Origin: an uncultured Rikenellaceae bacterium
GTDB lineage: Bacteria > Bacteroidota > Bacteroidia > Bacteroidales > Rikenellaceae
Direction: 5' to 3'
Assembly: GCA_947038405.1 (NCBI GenBank)
Contig: CAMQVY010000003.1
Span: forward strand, 1-64,000
DNA: 64,000 bases
This document shows positions 1 to 7,484 of this stretch, in pieces. The notes under the pieces were generated by a model that was given only the letters and a program-made list of their open reading frames with translations, did not search any database and was not told the DNA's origin. The stretch's first letter is position 1. Every line of letters begins with the position of its first letter. A program made the position numbers and the translations under genes.

Positions 1-133
1 GGATTTTGGAGTGGAGAAACTCAACTTAGTACGTGATATTTTCGCAAATGGATAATGCAGCGACTATTGCAAGGAGATACTAAGCAGATGTATTTGCTAT
101 GTAGTAATAGTGTAGAGTTGCCAAATTAATGTA

Positions 134-170
134 TTAGGTTGGAAACATTGCTATTTTCAACCCTAATTTT
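134..170 (+). terminator. Terminator at left edge
   Basis: TTAGGTTGGAAA pairs with TTTTCAA plus CCTAA (one bulged C) around an 8-nt loop and is followed by TTTT. It would end a gene entering from the left edge; in-frame stops lie at 53-55 and 127-129, but the gene cannot be identified from so short a tail. Its T-tract also forms the -33 box of the next promoter. Confidence 0.5.
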
Positions 171-198
171 GTCAATCCAAATTTAAGTTGTACTTTTG
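168..198 (+). promoter_or_regulatory. Bacteroidetes promoter of RNA copy 1
   Basis: TTTG at 168-171, a 19-nt spacer and TACTTTTG at 191-198 match the Bacteroidetes consensus (-33 TTTG, -7 TAnnTTTG). Transcription would start near 203-206, just before the first helix of the structured RNA. Confidence 0.65.
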
Positions 199-202
199 TT
201 GT

Positions 203-400
203 ACTCTTTATATCAACAAAGGCTGGGGAAACCTGCCTTCTAAATTAATCGGGGCGGGCATTTTTATGCTCGCACCTCTTACTATACGGTTTGGTGGTTT
301 CACCTCCCGTGTAGAGTATTAATGTACCTACTGCCTTTGTTGGTGAAATGCAACGGGTCAGGCGAAATCACCTTTTTTATTTCACTGCCCGATTGTTTAA
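203..400 (+). ncRNA. Structured RNA / leader, copy 1
   Basis: This region folds into several helices that recur in the second copy at 697-880. A 10-bp closing helix pairs 214-223 with 333-342. Hairpins lie at 254-273 (loop TTTT), 286-310 (ACGG/CCGT around GGTG/CACC) and 316-327 (GTA/TAC around TTAATG). A 3' hairpin pairs GGCGAAAT at 361-368 with ATTTC and GCC at 379-389. The 5' strand of the closing helix can instead pair locally (219-239) around GGAAA. The RNA ends just before the start codon of a small ORF, so it could be a leader, a riboswitch-like element or a free RNA. I do not recognise it as a known Rfam family. Confidence 0.6.
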
Positions 401-419
401 TCACTTTAAAACTAAGGCT

Positions 420-617
420 ATGGAGCAAAGACACAAGGTGAGGTTATCAACCTCAAGCACATTTGTTTTATAGTAAAATGAGATTAAAAGGCTCTACATC
501 TATCTTTAGCTTTTTCAGTATCGTTATCTACGTGTTCACGACTACAAGGAGCAACCATTGATCTAGCCCCTTGACAGTGATTTCAAGAAGTATTATACAG
601 AGCTACAAAAATTAAAT
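420..617 (+). pseudogene. Decayed first copy of the 104-aa ORF
   Basis: The sequence from ATG 420 is nearly identical to the intact ORF at 902-1216 but hits TAG at 471 after 17 codons. It carries further stops and loses the last third: similarity ends near 617, where a terminator follows. The promoter, structured RNA and terminator of this copy remain intact, so the locus may still make RNA although the protein is lost. Confidence 0.75.
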
Positions 618-629
618 TAATTACAATGG

Positions 630-660
630 GCTGAAAATAGAGATGTTTTCAGCTTTTTTT
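630..660 (+). terminator. Rho-independent terminator of copy 1
   Basis: GCTGAAAA and TTTTCAGC form an 8-bp stem around TAGAGATG, followed by TTTTTTT. It closes the first copy of the duplicated unit. Its T-tract runs into the TTTG that serves as the -33 box of the second copy. Confidence 0.8.
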
Positions 661-690
661 GTTAGAGTTACATATTTTTCATTACATTTG
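658..690 (+). promoter_or_regulatory. Bacteroidetes promoter of RNA copy 2
   Basis: TTTG at 658-661, a 21-nt spacer and TACATTTG at 683-690 fit the Bacteroidetes promoter pattern. Transcription would begin near 695-698, upstream of the second structured RNA and the intact ORF. Confidence 0.6.
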
Positions 691-696
691 TAGCGA

Positions 697-880
697 CTTA
701 CATATTTGCTAAAGCAGGGAAACCTGCCTAATCAAGACAGGCATATCTTTTATGCCTGATTTGCTCCATACGGTGGTTTCGCACCCCCGTGTTGGAGTGT
801 TAATGCACCCACTGCTTTAGCGAGTGTAAGTCAACGGGTCAGGCGAAATCACCTTTTTTTATTTCACTGGCCGATTGTTT
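697..880 (+). ncRNA. Structured RNA / leader, copy 2
   Basis: This is the second copy of the RNA at 203-400. A 10-bp closing helix pairs 708-717 with 812-821. A GNRA hairpin GCAGG-GAAA-CCTGC at 714-727 competes with it. Further hairpins lie at 738-758 (CAGGCAT/ATGCCTG), 770-790 and 797-808 (GTG/CAC around TTAATG). The 3' hairpin begins at GGCGAAAT (842-849). Compared with copy 1 the last small hairpin changes GTA/TAC to GTG/CAC, a compensatory change. The strand around 832-858 is almost identical in the two copies. ATG of the following ORF is at 902. Confidence 0.62.
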
Positions 881-901
881 AATCACTTAAAAAATAAGGC
901 T

Positions 902-1216
902 ATGGAGCAAAGACACAAAGTGAGGTTATCAACCTCGAGCACATTTGATTTAGAGCAAAATGAGATTAAAAGGCTCTACATCTATCTTTCACTTTTTCAG
1001 TATCGTTATCTACGTGTTCCCGACTACAAAGAGCGACCATTGATCGAGACTCTCGAAAAAGATTTTAAGAAGTATTACATTGAGTTACAACAGCAGACAG
1101 AGCGAGATCCTAATAATCATACCCTAAATCGTATTAGGGCATTTTTTGATCTACACCATAAAAAGCTCAAAGAGCTTACTGATGAATACAAGGCACAGGA
1201 TAAGGAGTCGATTTAG
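902..1216 (+). CDS. Small hypothetical protein downstream of structured RNA
   Basis: 104-aa protein, start taken at ATG 902 because the decayed copy has its ATG at the matching place (420); a TTG at 875 would add nine residues that lie inside the RNA element. The protein is charged and largely helical, with no signal peptide or membrane segment. Segments around KRLYIYLSLFQYRYLRVPDY and a Lys/Glu-rich C-terminal half suggest a small helical-bundle or nucleic-acid-binding protein. I do not recognise a family. It is the intact member of a tandem duplication and is translated directly after the structured RNA, so it may be controlled by that RNA or bind it; both are inference. No clear terminator follows. 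Confidence 0.6.
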   Translation: MEQRHKVRLSTSSTFDLEQNEIKRLYIYLSLFQYRYLRVPDYKERPLIETLEKDFKKYYIELQQQTERDPNNHTLNRIRAFFDLHHKKLKELTDEYKAQDKESI

Positions 1217-1470
1217 ATAAATCATATCGCTCATATCGTCAGCGATGGCAAAGGGAGGGTTTTGTTTTGGAAGGGGTCACTGTGTCATAATTGTCAAAGT
1301 GGCGTAAGAACTATCTTGAATTTGGTCCATAGAGCTTTCAAGGTAATGGTGTCAAGATGATGGCAAGAGTATTAAATATCAGCTGTATTTATTCTGAAAC
1401 GATATAAAATATGATAAGCTCTACCTAAAACTCCGTTTGATCTTCTACTGCCAATTAAATATAAAAATAA
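1217..1470. other. Gene-free stretch
   Basis: No reading frame of useful length and no recognisable homology on either strand. Several short interrupted frames suggest decayed coding sequence, but I could not assign it to a family. Confidence 0.4.
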
Positions 1471-1517
1471 AATAGGCTATCTAATACTCACTTAACGTGA
1501 ATGTTAGATAGCCTATT
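1471..1517 (-). terminator. Terminator of the aldolase gene
   Basis: A perfect 14-bp inverted repeat (1471-1484 with 1504-1517, AATAGGCTATCTAA and its complement) with a 19-nt loop, followed on the minus strand by a T-rich tail. It lies 70 nt past the aldolase stop codon. Confidence 0.75.
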
Positions 1518-1587
1518 TGTTTAAATATCTATTTTGTCTCAGTTTTGAACATTAGCTCATAACTAGCAAGACAAACTAAATTTTTAA

Positions 1588-2580
1588 TTATGCTTTGTTA
1601 GCACTTCCAAGAACGTTGTTTACTTTGTGCATGTAAAGATCTTTAAGACCGTCACGAGCAGGACCAAGATATTTACGTGGATCAAACTCAGCAGGATTTT
1701 CGTTGAAAGTCTTACGGATAGAAGCAGTCATTGCGATACGACCATCACTATCAATATTGATCTTACAAACAGCACTTGCAGCAGCTTTACGAAGTTGCTC
1801 TTCTGGGATACCAATAGCATCTTTCATTGCACCACCATTACTGTTGATTACAGCAACTAGGTCTTGAGGTACAGAAGAAGCACCATGAAGAACGATAGGG
1901 AATCCTGGGATACGCTTCTCGATCTCCTCAAGGATATCAAAACGCAATGCAGGTGGAATTAATACACCATCAGCATTAACTGTACACTGAGCTGGAGTGA
2001 ATTTGTTAGCACCATGAGAAGTACCGATTGAGATAGCAAGTGAATCTACACCTGTTTTCTTAACGAAATCTTCAACTTGATCTGGCTCAGTATATGTGTG
2101 ATGCTCTGCGCAAACGTCATCTTCAACACCTGCAAGAACTCCAAGTTCACCTTCAACTGTAACACCGTGAGCGTGAGCGTACTCAACAACTTTTGTAGTA
2201 AGTGCTACGTTCTCCTCGTATGAGTGGTGGCTACCATCGATCATAACTGATGAGAATCCCATATCAACACATGACTTACAAAGCTCGAAAGTATCTCCGT
2301 GGTCTAGGTGAAGAACGATAGGAATATTTTGTCCTAATTCTTTTGCATACTCAACAGCACCTTGAGCCATGTAACGAAGTAGCGTTTGATTAGCATACTT
2401 TCTTGCACCGCTAGATACTTGAAGGATTACTGGAGAAGATGTCTCAACACAAGCTTGAACAATAGCTTGCATTTGCTCCATGTTGTTAAAATTGAAAGCT
2501 GGAATTGCATATCCACCTTCGAAAGCTTTTTGGAACATCTCTTTAGTGTTCACTAAACCTAAATCTTTGTACGAAACCAT
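1588..2580 (-). CDS. fba: Class II fructose-1,6-bisphosphate aldolase
   Basis: 330-aa zinc-dependent aldolase that splits fructose 1,6-bisphosphate into DHAP and glyceraldehyde 3-phosphate in glycolysis and the reverse in gluconeogenesis. Visible family motifs are PAFNFNN near residue 27, the metal-site HLDHG near residue 92, GSHHSYEENV, the conserved GELG loop, ISIGTSHG and VLHGASS. Length and motif order fit the Bacteroides-type class II enzyme. It stands alone, divergent from the fumarase gene, with a -7 box on the minus strand at 2689-2696 and a clear terminator. Identification is secure. Confidence 0.95.
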   Translation of the reverse strand: MVSYKDLGLVNTKEMFQKAFEGGYAIPAFNFNNMEQMQAIVQACVETSSPVILQVSSGARKYANQTLLRYMAQGAVEYAKELGQNIPIVLHLDHGDTFELCKSCVDMGFSSVMIDGSHHSYEENVALTTKVVEYAHAHGVTVEGELGVLAGVEDDVCAEHHTYTEPDQVEDFVKKTGVDSLAISIGTSHGANKFTPAQCTVNADGVLIPPALRFDILEEIEKRIPGFPIVLHGASSVPQDLVAVINSNGGAMKDAIGIPEEQLRKAAASAVCKINIDSDGRIAMTASIRKTFNENPAEFDPRKYLGPARDGLKDLYMHKVNNVLGSANKA

Positions 2581-2688
2581 AATTAAATTTTATTATAATA
2601 AATATTAATGTATATCTAAATTAATGACGATTATATATATATCAAGACCTATTTTGGTACCATTATATAATATCGACCATTTACGCTA

Positions 2689-2696
2689 CAAATATA
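2689..2696 (-). promoter_or_regulatory. -7 box of the aldolase gene
   Basis: Read on the minus strand this is TATATTTG, the Bacteroidetes -7 box, about 109 nt before the aldolase ATG. No convincing -33 TTTG is seen at the usual distance. Confidence 0.45.
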
Positions 2697-2836
2697 GTAA
2701 ATTATATTATTAAGTTTAAGAAACTATCTAAATTTCATTGCGAAAAAGTACTATTAATACTTTAGTTTGGGAATAATGACCTCAGGAAACTCAAAAAAAA
2801 TGACAAAAACGTAAACAAACTCTAAAGTAAAATAAC

Positions 2837-2844
2837 TATCTTTG
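2837..2844 (+). promoter_or_regulatory. -7 box of the fumarase gene
   Basis: TATCTTTG lies 34 nt before the fumarase ATG, which fits a Bacteroidetes -7 element with a short leader. The -33 box is not evident. Confidence 0.5.
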
Positions 2845-2878
2845 TATTAATGAAATTTTAATTATACTATTATAAGTT

Positions 2879-4489
2879 ATGTCTGAATTTAAGTATCAAG
2901 AGCCTTTCCCATTGGGAGAGGATACAACGCAATATAGACTCCTTACAAAGGATTATGTTAAGGTTGTTGAGTGCGCAGGGCGCAAAATCCTTCAAGTTGA
3001 TCCAAAAGGATTAGAACTTCTTTCAAAAGAGGCTTATGCTGACGTTTCGTTCTATTTAAGAGCGGCTCACCTTCAGAAGCTAAGCAATATTTTGAGTGAT
3101 GCTGAAGCTACGGATAACGATAAATTTGTTGCATACACTATGTTGTGCAATCAAGTGGTTGCTGCGGAGGGTGAACTTCCAACTTGTCAAGATACGGGAA
3201 CTGCGATTGCATCTTGTAAAAAAGGTGAAGATGTATACACTGGTGTTGATGATGCAGAGTACATATCTAAGGGTATTTATGAGACTTATGCTGAGCGTAA
3301 TTTACGTTACTCACAAGTTGTCCCAATATCAATGACGGATGAGAAAAATAGTGGAAATAATCTCCCTGCACAAATTGATATATACTCAAACACTGGTCGT
3401 GAGTATAAGTTTCTTTTTATGACAAAAGGTGGCGGGTCTGCAAATAAAACATTCCTATATCAACAAACAAAAGCATTATTGAACGAAGAGAGTTTAACTC
3501 AATTTGTTAAGGATAAGATTAAAGATCTTGGTACTTCAGCTTGTCCTCCATATCACTTAGCTCTTGTGATTGGTGGAACTTCGGCAGAGTCTTGTTTGGC
3601 TACTGTCAAGAAAGCTTCAGCTGGCTATTTAGACCATCTACCAACATCTGGAAATGACGGAGGTCAGGCTTTCCGTGATCTTGAGTGGGAGGCTAAGATT
3701 CTTGAAATTTGTCAAAAATGTGGCGTTGGTGCTCAATTTGGTGGAAAATATCTTGTTCACGACGTGAGAGTAATTAGACTTCCTCGTCATGCTGCATCTT
3801 GTCCAGTGGGTATCGGCGTTAGTTGTAGTGCTGATAGAAATATTAAAGGTAAGATCACTGAGGATGGTATTTTCTTAGAGCAACTTGAGAAAAATCCAGG
3901 GCGTTTTATCCCTGAAAAAGCTCCTGCAATGAGTCCTGCTGTTGAGATAGATTTAGATGAAGGTATGGACAAAGTGCTAGAGAAACTTGCGCAATATCCT
4001 ATTAAAACTAGATTAAATATTAAAGGTACATTAGTTGTTGCAAGGGATATTGCTCACGCTCGTATTAAGCAGATGTTGGACGAGGGTAAGCCAATGCCTC
4101 AATATCTGAAAGATCATCCTGTATATTATGCTGGTCCTGCAAAAACACCACAAGGAATGGCTTCTGGTAGTTTCGGACCAACGACTGCGGGACGTATGGA
4201 CTCTTATGTAGGTCTGTTCCAAAGTAATAAAGGATCTATGGTTATGGTTGCTAAAGGAAACCGTTCTCAAGAGGTTACGGATGCTTGTAAGGAGCATGGT
4301 GGTTTCTATCTTGGTTCAATCGGTGGACCTGCGGCTATTTTAGCTAGAAATAGTATTAAGTCTGTTGAAGTGCTAGATTTCCCTGAATTAGGAATGGAGG
4401 CTGTTCGTAAAATATACGTAGAGAATTTCCCTGCATTTATCATTGTTGATGATAAGGGTAATGACTTCTTCGCTGATTTCAAACACTAA
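2879..4489 (+). CDS. fumB: Class I (Fe-S) fumarate hydratase
   Basis: 536-aa iron-sulfur fumarase that interconverts fumarate and malate, in Bacteroidales part of the reductive branch to succinate. The conserved cysteine regions of the 4Fe-4S family are present: PTCQDTGTA near residue 101, [16 protein letters not shown] near 222 and [11 protein letters not shown] near 311. The C-terminal swivel domain with [12 protein letters not shown] and [13 protein letters not shown] is complete. Length matches FumA/FumB of E. coli. It forms a single-gene unit with a -7 box at 2837 and a long hairpin terminator at 4496-4559. Confidence 0.95.
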   Translation: MSEFKYQEPFPLGEDTTQYRLLTKDYVKVVECAGRKILQVDPKGLELLSKEAYADVSFYLRAAHLQKLSNILSDAEATDNDKFVAYTMLCNQVVAAEGELPTCQDTGTAIASCKKGEDVYTGVDDAEYISKGIYETYAERNLRYSQVVPISMTDEKNSGNNLPAQIDIYSNTGREYKFLFMTKGGGSANKTFLYQQTKALLNEESLTQFVKDKIKDLGTSACPPYHLALVIGGTSAESCLATVKKASAGYLDHLPTSGNDGGQAFRDLEWEAKILEICQKCGVGAQFGGKYLVHDVRVIRLPRHAASCPVGIGVSCSADRNIKGKITEDGIFLEQLEKNPGRFIPEKAPAMSPAVEIDLDEGMDKVLEKLAQYPIKTRLNIKGTLVVARDIAHARIKQMLDEGKPMPQYLKDHPVYYAGPAKTPQGMASGSFGPTTAGRMDSYVGLFQSNKGSMVMVAKGNRSQEVTDACKEHGGFYLGSIGGPAAILARNSIKSVEVLDFPELGMEAVRKIYVENFPAFIIVDDKGNDFFADFKH

Positions 4490-4495
4490 GAGATT

Positions 4496-4559
4496 AGTTC
4501 TTAATAAAACAATAAGCTCTGCCTGAATAGGGCGGAGCTTATTGTTTTATTAAGAACTA
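4496..4559 (+). terminator. Strong terminator after fumarase
   Basis: A very long inverted repeat starting 7 nt after the stop codon: the arm from AGTTCTTAATAAAAC through GCTCTGCC repeats as its complement around a TGAATA loop, followed by ATTTTT. Confidence 0.85.
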
Positions 4560-4581
4560 TTTTTAACTTGCATTATTTTAC

Positions 4582-4589
4582 TACCTTTG
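4582..4589 (+). promoter_or_regulatory. -7 box of the glycosyltransferase gene
   Basis: TACCTTTG lies 29 nt before the ATG at 4619 and matches the Bacteroidetes -7 box. It supports the ATG start over an upstream TTG at 4610. Confidence 0.45.
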
Positions 4590-4618
4590 TGTCTATATGT
4601 ACTATTTAATTGACTAGA

Positions 4619-5644
4619 ATGAGAATAATGCAGGTAATAACACTATCTTCAGTCGGTGGAGCACAGAGAGTCCTTAGTACTTTAGCTAACTCTATGTGTG
4701 GTGACAACGAAGTTATGGTGGTGTCTACTGGTAAGGGTGTTTTATGGGGGCAGTTAGATGATCGAGTTGTAAAAGTCGTGATTCCAACTCTATGCCGATC
4801 TATATCTCCTCTTAATGACTTGCGAACCATATTCGCACTCCGAAAAATATATCGGCAATTTAAACCTGATATTATACACCTTCACTCTTCTAAAGTAGGT
4901 ATAATCGGTCGTATAGCTTTTCCTAAGGATAAGATTATATATACAGTTCATGGTTTTGACTCTGTTCGTATAGCATATAGATACTATCTTCCTATTGAAA
5001 AACTAATGAAAAACCGTGCAAAGGCTATTGTAGCTGTTAGTAGTTATGATTACCTTAACCTTAAGGCTGAGGGTATCTGTGAAAATACATCTATAGTATA
5101 TAATGGGGTGGATAAGATTGATCGGGACAGCACTATAAAACTACCTTTTAATAATAGTAAGAAGAATATATTAGTAGTTTCCAGATCTAAACCACCTAAA
5201 AACTTCAATCTTTTTCGAGATATTGCTATGCAACTACCTCAATATAACTTCATTTGGATTGGAAGTAAGGGTACGAACTCTTCTGTGCCCGAAAATTTAG
5301 TTTGCATGGGGGAGATCATAAATGCGTCAAGATATTTTGCTCTTTGTGATTTGTCTATATTAACTTCAGATTATGAAGGACTTCCAATGTCAATAATTGA
5401 GGCTATGAGCTTTGGTGTTCCAGTTGTAGCCTCTAATGTTGGTGGTGTATCTGAAATAGTTATTGATGGTATAACGGGTTACACTGTTGAAAATTGTGTA
5501 GATTTATTTGTCAAAAAAATACTATTAATTTTGACAAATGATAAGTTATATGAGGAAATGTCGCATAATACAGTGAAGCTCGTTCGTGAGAAACTAACTG
5601 CTGATATAATGGTCAGAGAGTATTTGGATATTTATAATAGGTGA
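4619..5644 (+). CDS. GT4-family glycosyltransferase
   Basis: 341-aa GT-B fold transferase of family GT4, expected to add a sugar from a nucleotide donor to a surface glycan or lipid at the cytoplasmic membrane. The N-terminal half has SSVGGAQRVLSTLA and DIIHLHSSK. The C-terminal half has the donor-binding EGLPMSIIEAMSFGVPVVAS segment with the paired glutamates of the family, then NVGGVSEIVIDGITG. I chose ATG 4619; the longer frame would need TTG at 4610. The acceptor cannot be read from the sequence. It stands next to a decayed UDP-glucose dehydrogenase, so it may be the survivor of an old polysaccharide locus. Confidence 0.85.
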   Translation: MRIMQVITLSSVGGAQRVLSTLANSMCGDNEVMVVSTGKGVLWGQLDDRVVKVVIPTLCRSISPLNDLRTIFALRKIYRQFKPDIIHLHSSKVGIIGRIAFPKDKIIYTVHGFDSVRIAYRYYLPIEKLMKNRAKAIVAVSSYDYLNLKAEGICENTSIVYNGVDKIDRDSTIKLPFNNSKKNILVVSRSKPPKNFNLFRDIAMQLPQYNFIWIGSKGTNSSVPENLVCMGEIINASRYFALCDLSILTSDYEGLPMSIIEAMSFGVPVVASNVGGVSEIVIDGITGYTVENCVDLFVKKILLILTNDKLYEEMSHNTVKLVREKLTADIMVREYLDIYNR

Positions 5645-5671
5645 GATGTTTTTTGTTTTTTTTGACGTAGA

Positions 5672-5712
5672 GAACTGCCCTACACAGGAGGCTGTGCATG
5701 ATCGTGCGGAAC
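5672..5712 (-). repeat. 41-bp dispersed repeat, copy A
   Basis: On the minus strand this begins GTTC, contains ACGATCATGC and ends GGGCAGTTC, the same 41-nt layout as copies at 19557-19597 and 19688-19728. The middle holds CACAG/CTGTG, a small stem. It lies 27 nt past the glycosyltransferase stop. Confidence 0.6.
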
Positions 5713-5765
5713 TATGATTTTACTATTACGACTAACTGTCACACCATATTTAAAGAATAAGTTTT

Positions 5766-6079
5766 TTAATATAGGGTAGTACTCATACATATAGCATTTA
5801 TTTGCTTATTACTTTCAGTAAATTGCTTTACTTCTGCTCTTAACCGTATTTTAAGTTGATTTTCAGATATTCCTAATTCATCAATTTTTTTTAAATAAAT
5901 AGTATGATCAACACTATTTTTAACCTTATTACTATTTGAAAGAGCTGTTATCGGAAAAATAGAGGAGAGACTTAAATCAATAAATTCTGATACATTTACT
6001 GAATCATCAACGCTAAATAGTGTTTCGTAACCAATTAGCTCTATTCCTGCCGTCGAATGGTTACGAAATATTTTTTCAT
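5766..6079 (-). pseudogene. Frameshifted small ORF of unknown function
   Basis: On the minus strand ATG at 6077-6079 is followed by six A bases; one more A would open a frame of about 104 codons to the stop at 5766-5768. That frame reads through segments such as AGIELIGYETLFSVDDSV and IDELGISENQLKIRLRAEV. As written, the ATG frame stops after 12 codons. No family is recognised. It lies directly downstream of a decayed UDP-glucose dehydrogenase on the same strand, so it probably belongs to the same dead locus. A sequencing error in the A tract is the main alternative. Confidence 0.35.
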
Positions 6080-6099
6080 ATTATTTAGAATTTAGTTAA

Positions 6100-6362
6100 T
6101 TTTAGTACAGGTGTCCCAGCTGTGTTAAATATAACATCAATATTATTAAGGGAATATAGCTAAGTATGCGTAATCTGCATGCATGACTGTTTGGCACGAC
6201 AATCTCTTATAGACTAGGTTCATATATAGGTATTATACCACTATTCCGATTTTCAATCTTATGTTTGTCAATATCGGTACATGTTACATCGATACCAATT
6301 TGGACAAAATAAGTTCCTGTGACTAATCCAACATATTCAGTACCAACAATTGTAATGTTAAT
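6100..6362 (-). pseudogene. ugd: Remnant of UDP-glucose 6-dehydrogenase (N-terminal part)
   Basis: The minus strand encodes [14 protein letters not shown], then [20 protein letters not shown] and IIPIYEPSL followed by a stop. In shifted frames come a match to the AGRL region and NNIDVIFNTAGTPV. These line up with the NAD-binding N-terminus of the intact enzyme encoded at 51915-53225 (VVGTGYVGLVSG, GVDVTCIDINEEKI, IPIYEPGL, VDVVFSAVGTPP). The start codon appears changed to ATT (6360-6362), the fingerprint glycine of GTGYVG is Glu, and the last two thirds of the gene are missing. This is a clear relic and shows decay of an old sugar-nucleotide or capsule locus. Confidence 0.82.
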
Positions 6363-6487
6363 ATAAATTAAAATAATTCATATTAACAAATATAATAAAA
6401 AAAACAGAAGTTGTTAAGAAAGTTAGAGGGGAAACTGAAACGTTTATGTTGAATATTGGGTTTTCAATAGAGGTTAAGATACGTAAG

Positions 6488-6976
6488 CTAAATAATCTCT
6501 TTTATGATATAATATAACATAATACTAGACGCTATAACTTTAAATCCAGTACCAACCAAAAATCCTAAAAATGATCCAAATGCAGGTTTAATAGAGTCTT
6601 TTAGCTCTTTGCGTTCAATGACTGTTTCAGCTACAATTGCTCCGATAAAGGCTCCTATAATCATTCCAATAGGTGGAAAGAATATTATTCCGATTAGCAT
6701 CCCGACCATTGAGGCTCTGGATGCAGATTTTGAACCTCCAGTTATGCGGGTAAAATATGAGGGGATAACAAAGTCTAATACTGTAACAGCTATAGTGAGA
6801 ACAAGCCATATGACCATAGTTAATGATGTTATATCTTTAACTGGACTTGCACCCCAAAGATATAAAATGAGCATTCCTACGTAACTTATAGGTGGCCCTG
6901 GAAGTATAGGTAGAACGCATCCAACCAATCCTATGACTCCAAAAACTACTGCTAATATTTCTAGTAAGATATCCAT
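6488..6976 (-). CDS. DUF456 family membrane protein
   Basis: 162-aa integral membrane protein with about four to five hydrophobic helices. The family signature appears in GLVGCVLPILPGPPISYVGML near residue 18 and in the glycine-rich IIFFPPIGMIIGAFIGAIVAE segment near residue 100, followed by a short charged loop. DUF456 proteins have no established function; the glycine-zipper-like repeats suggest close helix packing. It lies about 78 nt downstream of the S4-domain gene on the same strand and may be read from that operon or alone. Confidence 0.85.
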   Translation of the reverse strand: MDILLEILAVVFGVIGLVGCVLPILPGPPISYVGMLILYLWGASPVKDITSLTMVIWLVLTIAVTVLDFVIPSYFTRITGGSKSASRASMVGMLIGIIFFPPIGMIIGAFIGAIVAETVIERKELKDSIKPAFGSFLGFLVGTGFKVIASSIMLYYIIKEII

Positions 6977-7053
6977 AGTGTTATATAAAATATTTGTTCT
7001 ATGCTATAACATAGTGACACACTTATAATAGATGGTAACTATATAAAATGATG

Positions 7054-7476
7054 TTATTCGTTGTCGAATTCATCCAAATCATCATAAGATATAGTTGTCA
7101 TTAGACCATCAATATCTCGTCTCTCTTTCTTTGTTGGACGCCCCGTACCACGATCCCTACTAATAAAAATAGTCTCTTTAGGGGTGTTCAACTTATCCTT
7201 TTCTGATTGAGGTGTAATATCTTCAGCATATAGAGGTACATTTTTAGCTGGTTGTCTATTCGCAACCAACTCAATGACCCGAAAGCTATACATTACAATC
7301 GACTTACGAACAGATATAACATCTCCAACCTTAACCTCTCTTGATGGTTTGGCATAGCTGTCATTAACCCAAACTTTATTGGATTTACAACTATCAGCAG
7401 CATCACTTCGTGTCTTAAATACGCGAATTGCCCAAAGCCACTTGTCTAATCTTGGTGAAGAGTTCTCCTGTTTCAT
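7054..7476 (-). CDS. S4-domain RNA-binding protein (Hsp15-like)
   Basis: 140-aa protein with an N-terminal S4 domain (residues about 8-65) starting PRLDKWLWAIRVFKTRSDA and containing VWVNDSYAKPSREVKVGDVI, as in Hsp15/HslR and RluB-like S4 modules. Hsp15 binds 50S subunits that carry a stalled nascent chain. The C-terminal half is basic with DRGTGRPTKKERRDID, a tail typical of Bacteroidetes homologues. It is 8 nt downstream of pth and in the same operon as ribosomal protein L25, which fits a role in translation or ribosome recycling. Confidence 0.88.
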   Translation of the reverse strand: MKQENSSPRLDKWLWAIRVFKTRSDAADSCKSNKVWVNDSYAKPSREVKVGDVISVRKSIVMYSFRVIELVANRQPAKNVPLYAEDITPQSEKDKLNTPKETIFISRDRGTGRPTKKERRDIDGLMTTISYDDLDEFDNE

Positions 7477-7484
7477 AGGTGAAA

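Noticed and set aside
1-129. C-terminal end of a lectin-fold or diversity-generating-retroelement target protein
   Set aside because: One frame reads GFWSG and ends in SNSVELPN, loosely like such proteins, but it contains a stop, no reverse transcriptase or template repeat is present, and the stretch is too short to judge.
203-880. Known riboswitch (cobalamin), hammerhead or HDV-like ribozyme
   Set aside because: Neither the B12-box nor the conserved cores of hammerhead (CUGAUGA with GAAA) or HDV-like ribozymes could be placed on the helices seen.
203-1216. CRISPR-like or OMEGA RNA locus
   Set aside because: There are only two long, diverged copies, no short spaced repeats, and no TnpB, IscB or Cas protein nearby.
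4610-4618. TTG start for the glycosyltransferase
   Set aside because: ATG at 4619 follows three codons later, matches the family start and is better placed after the -7 box.
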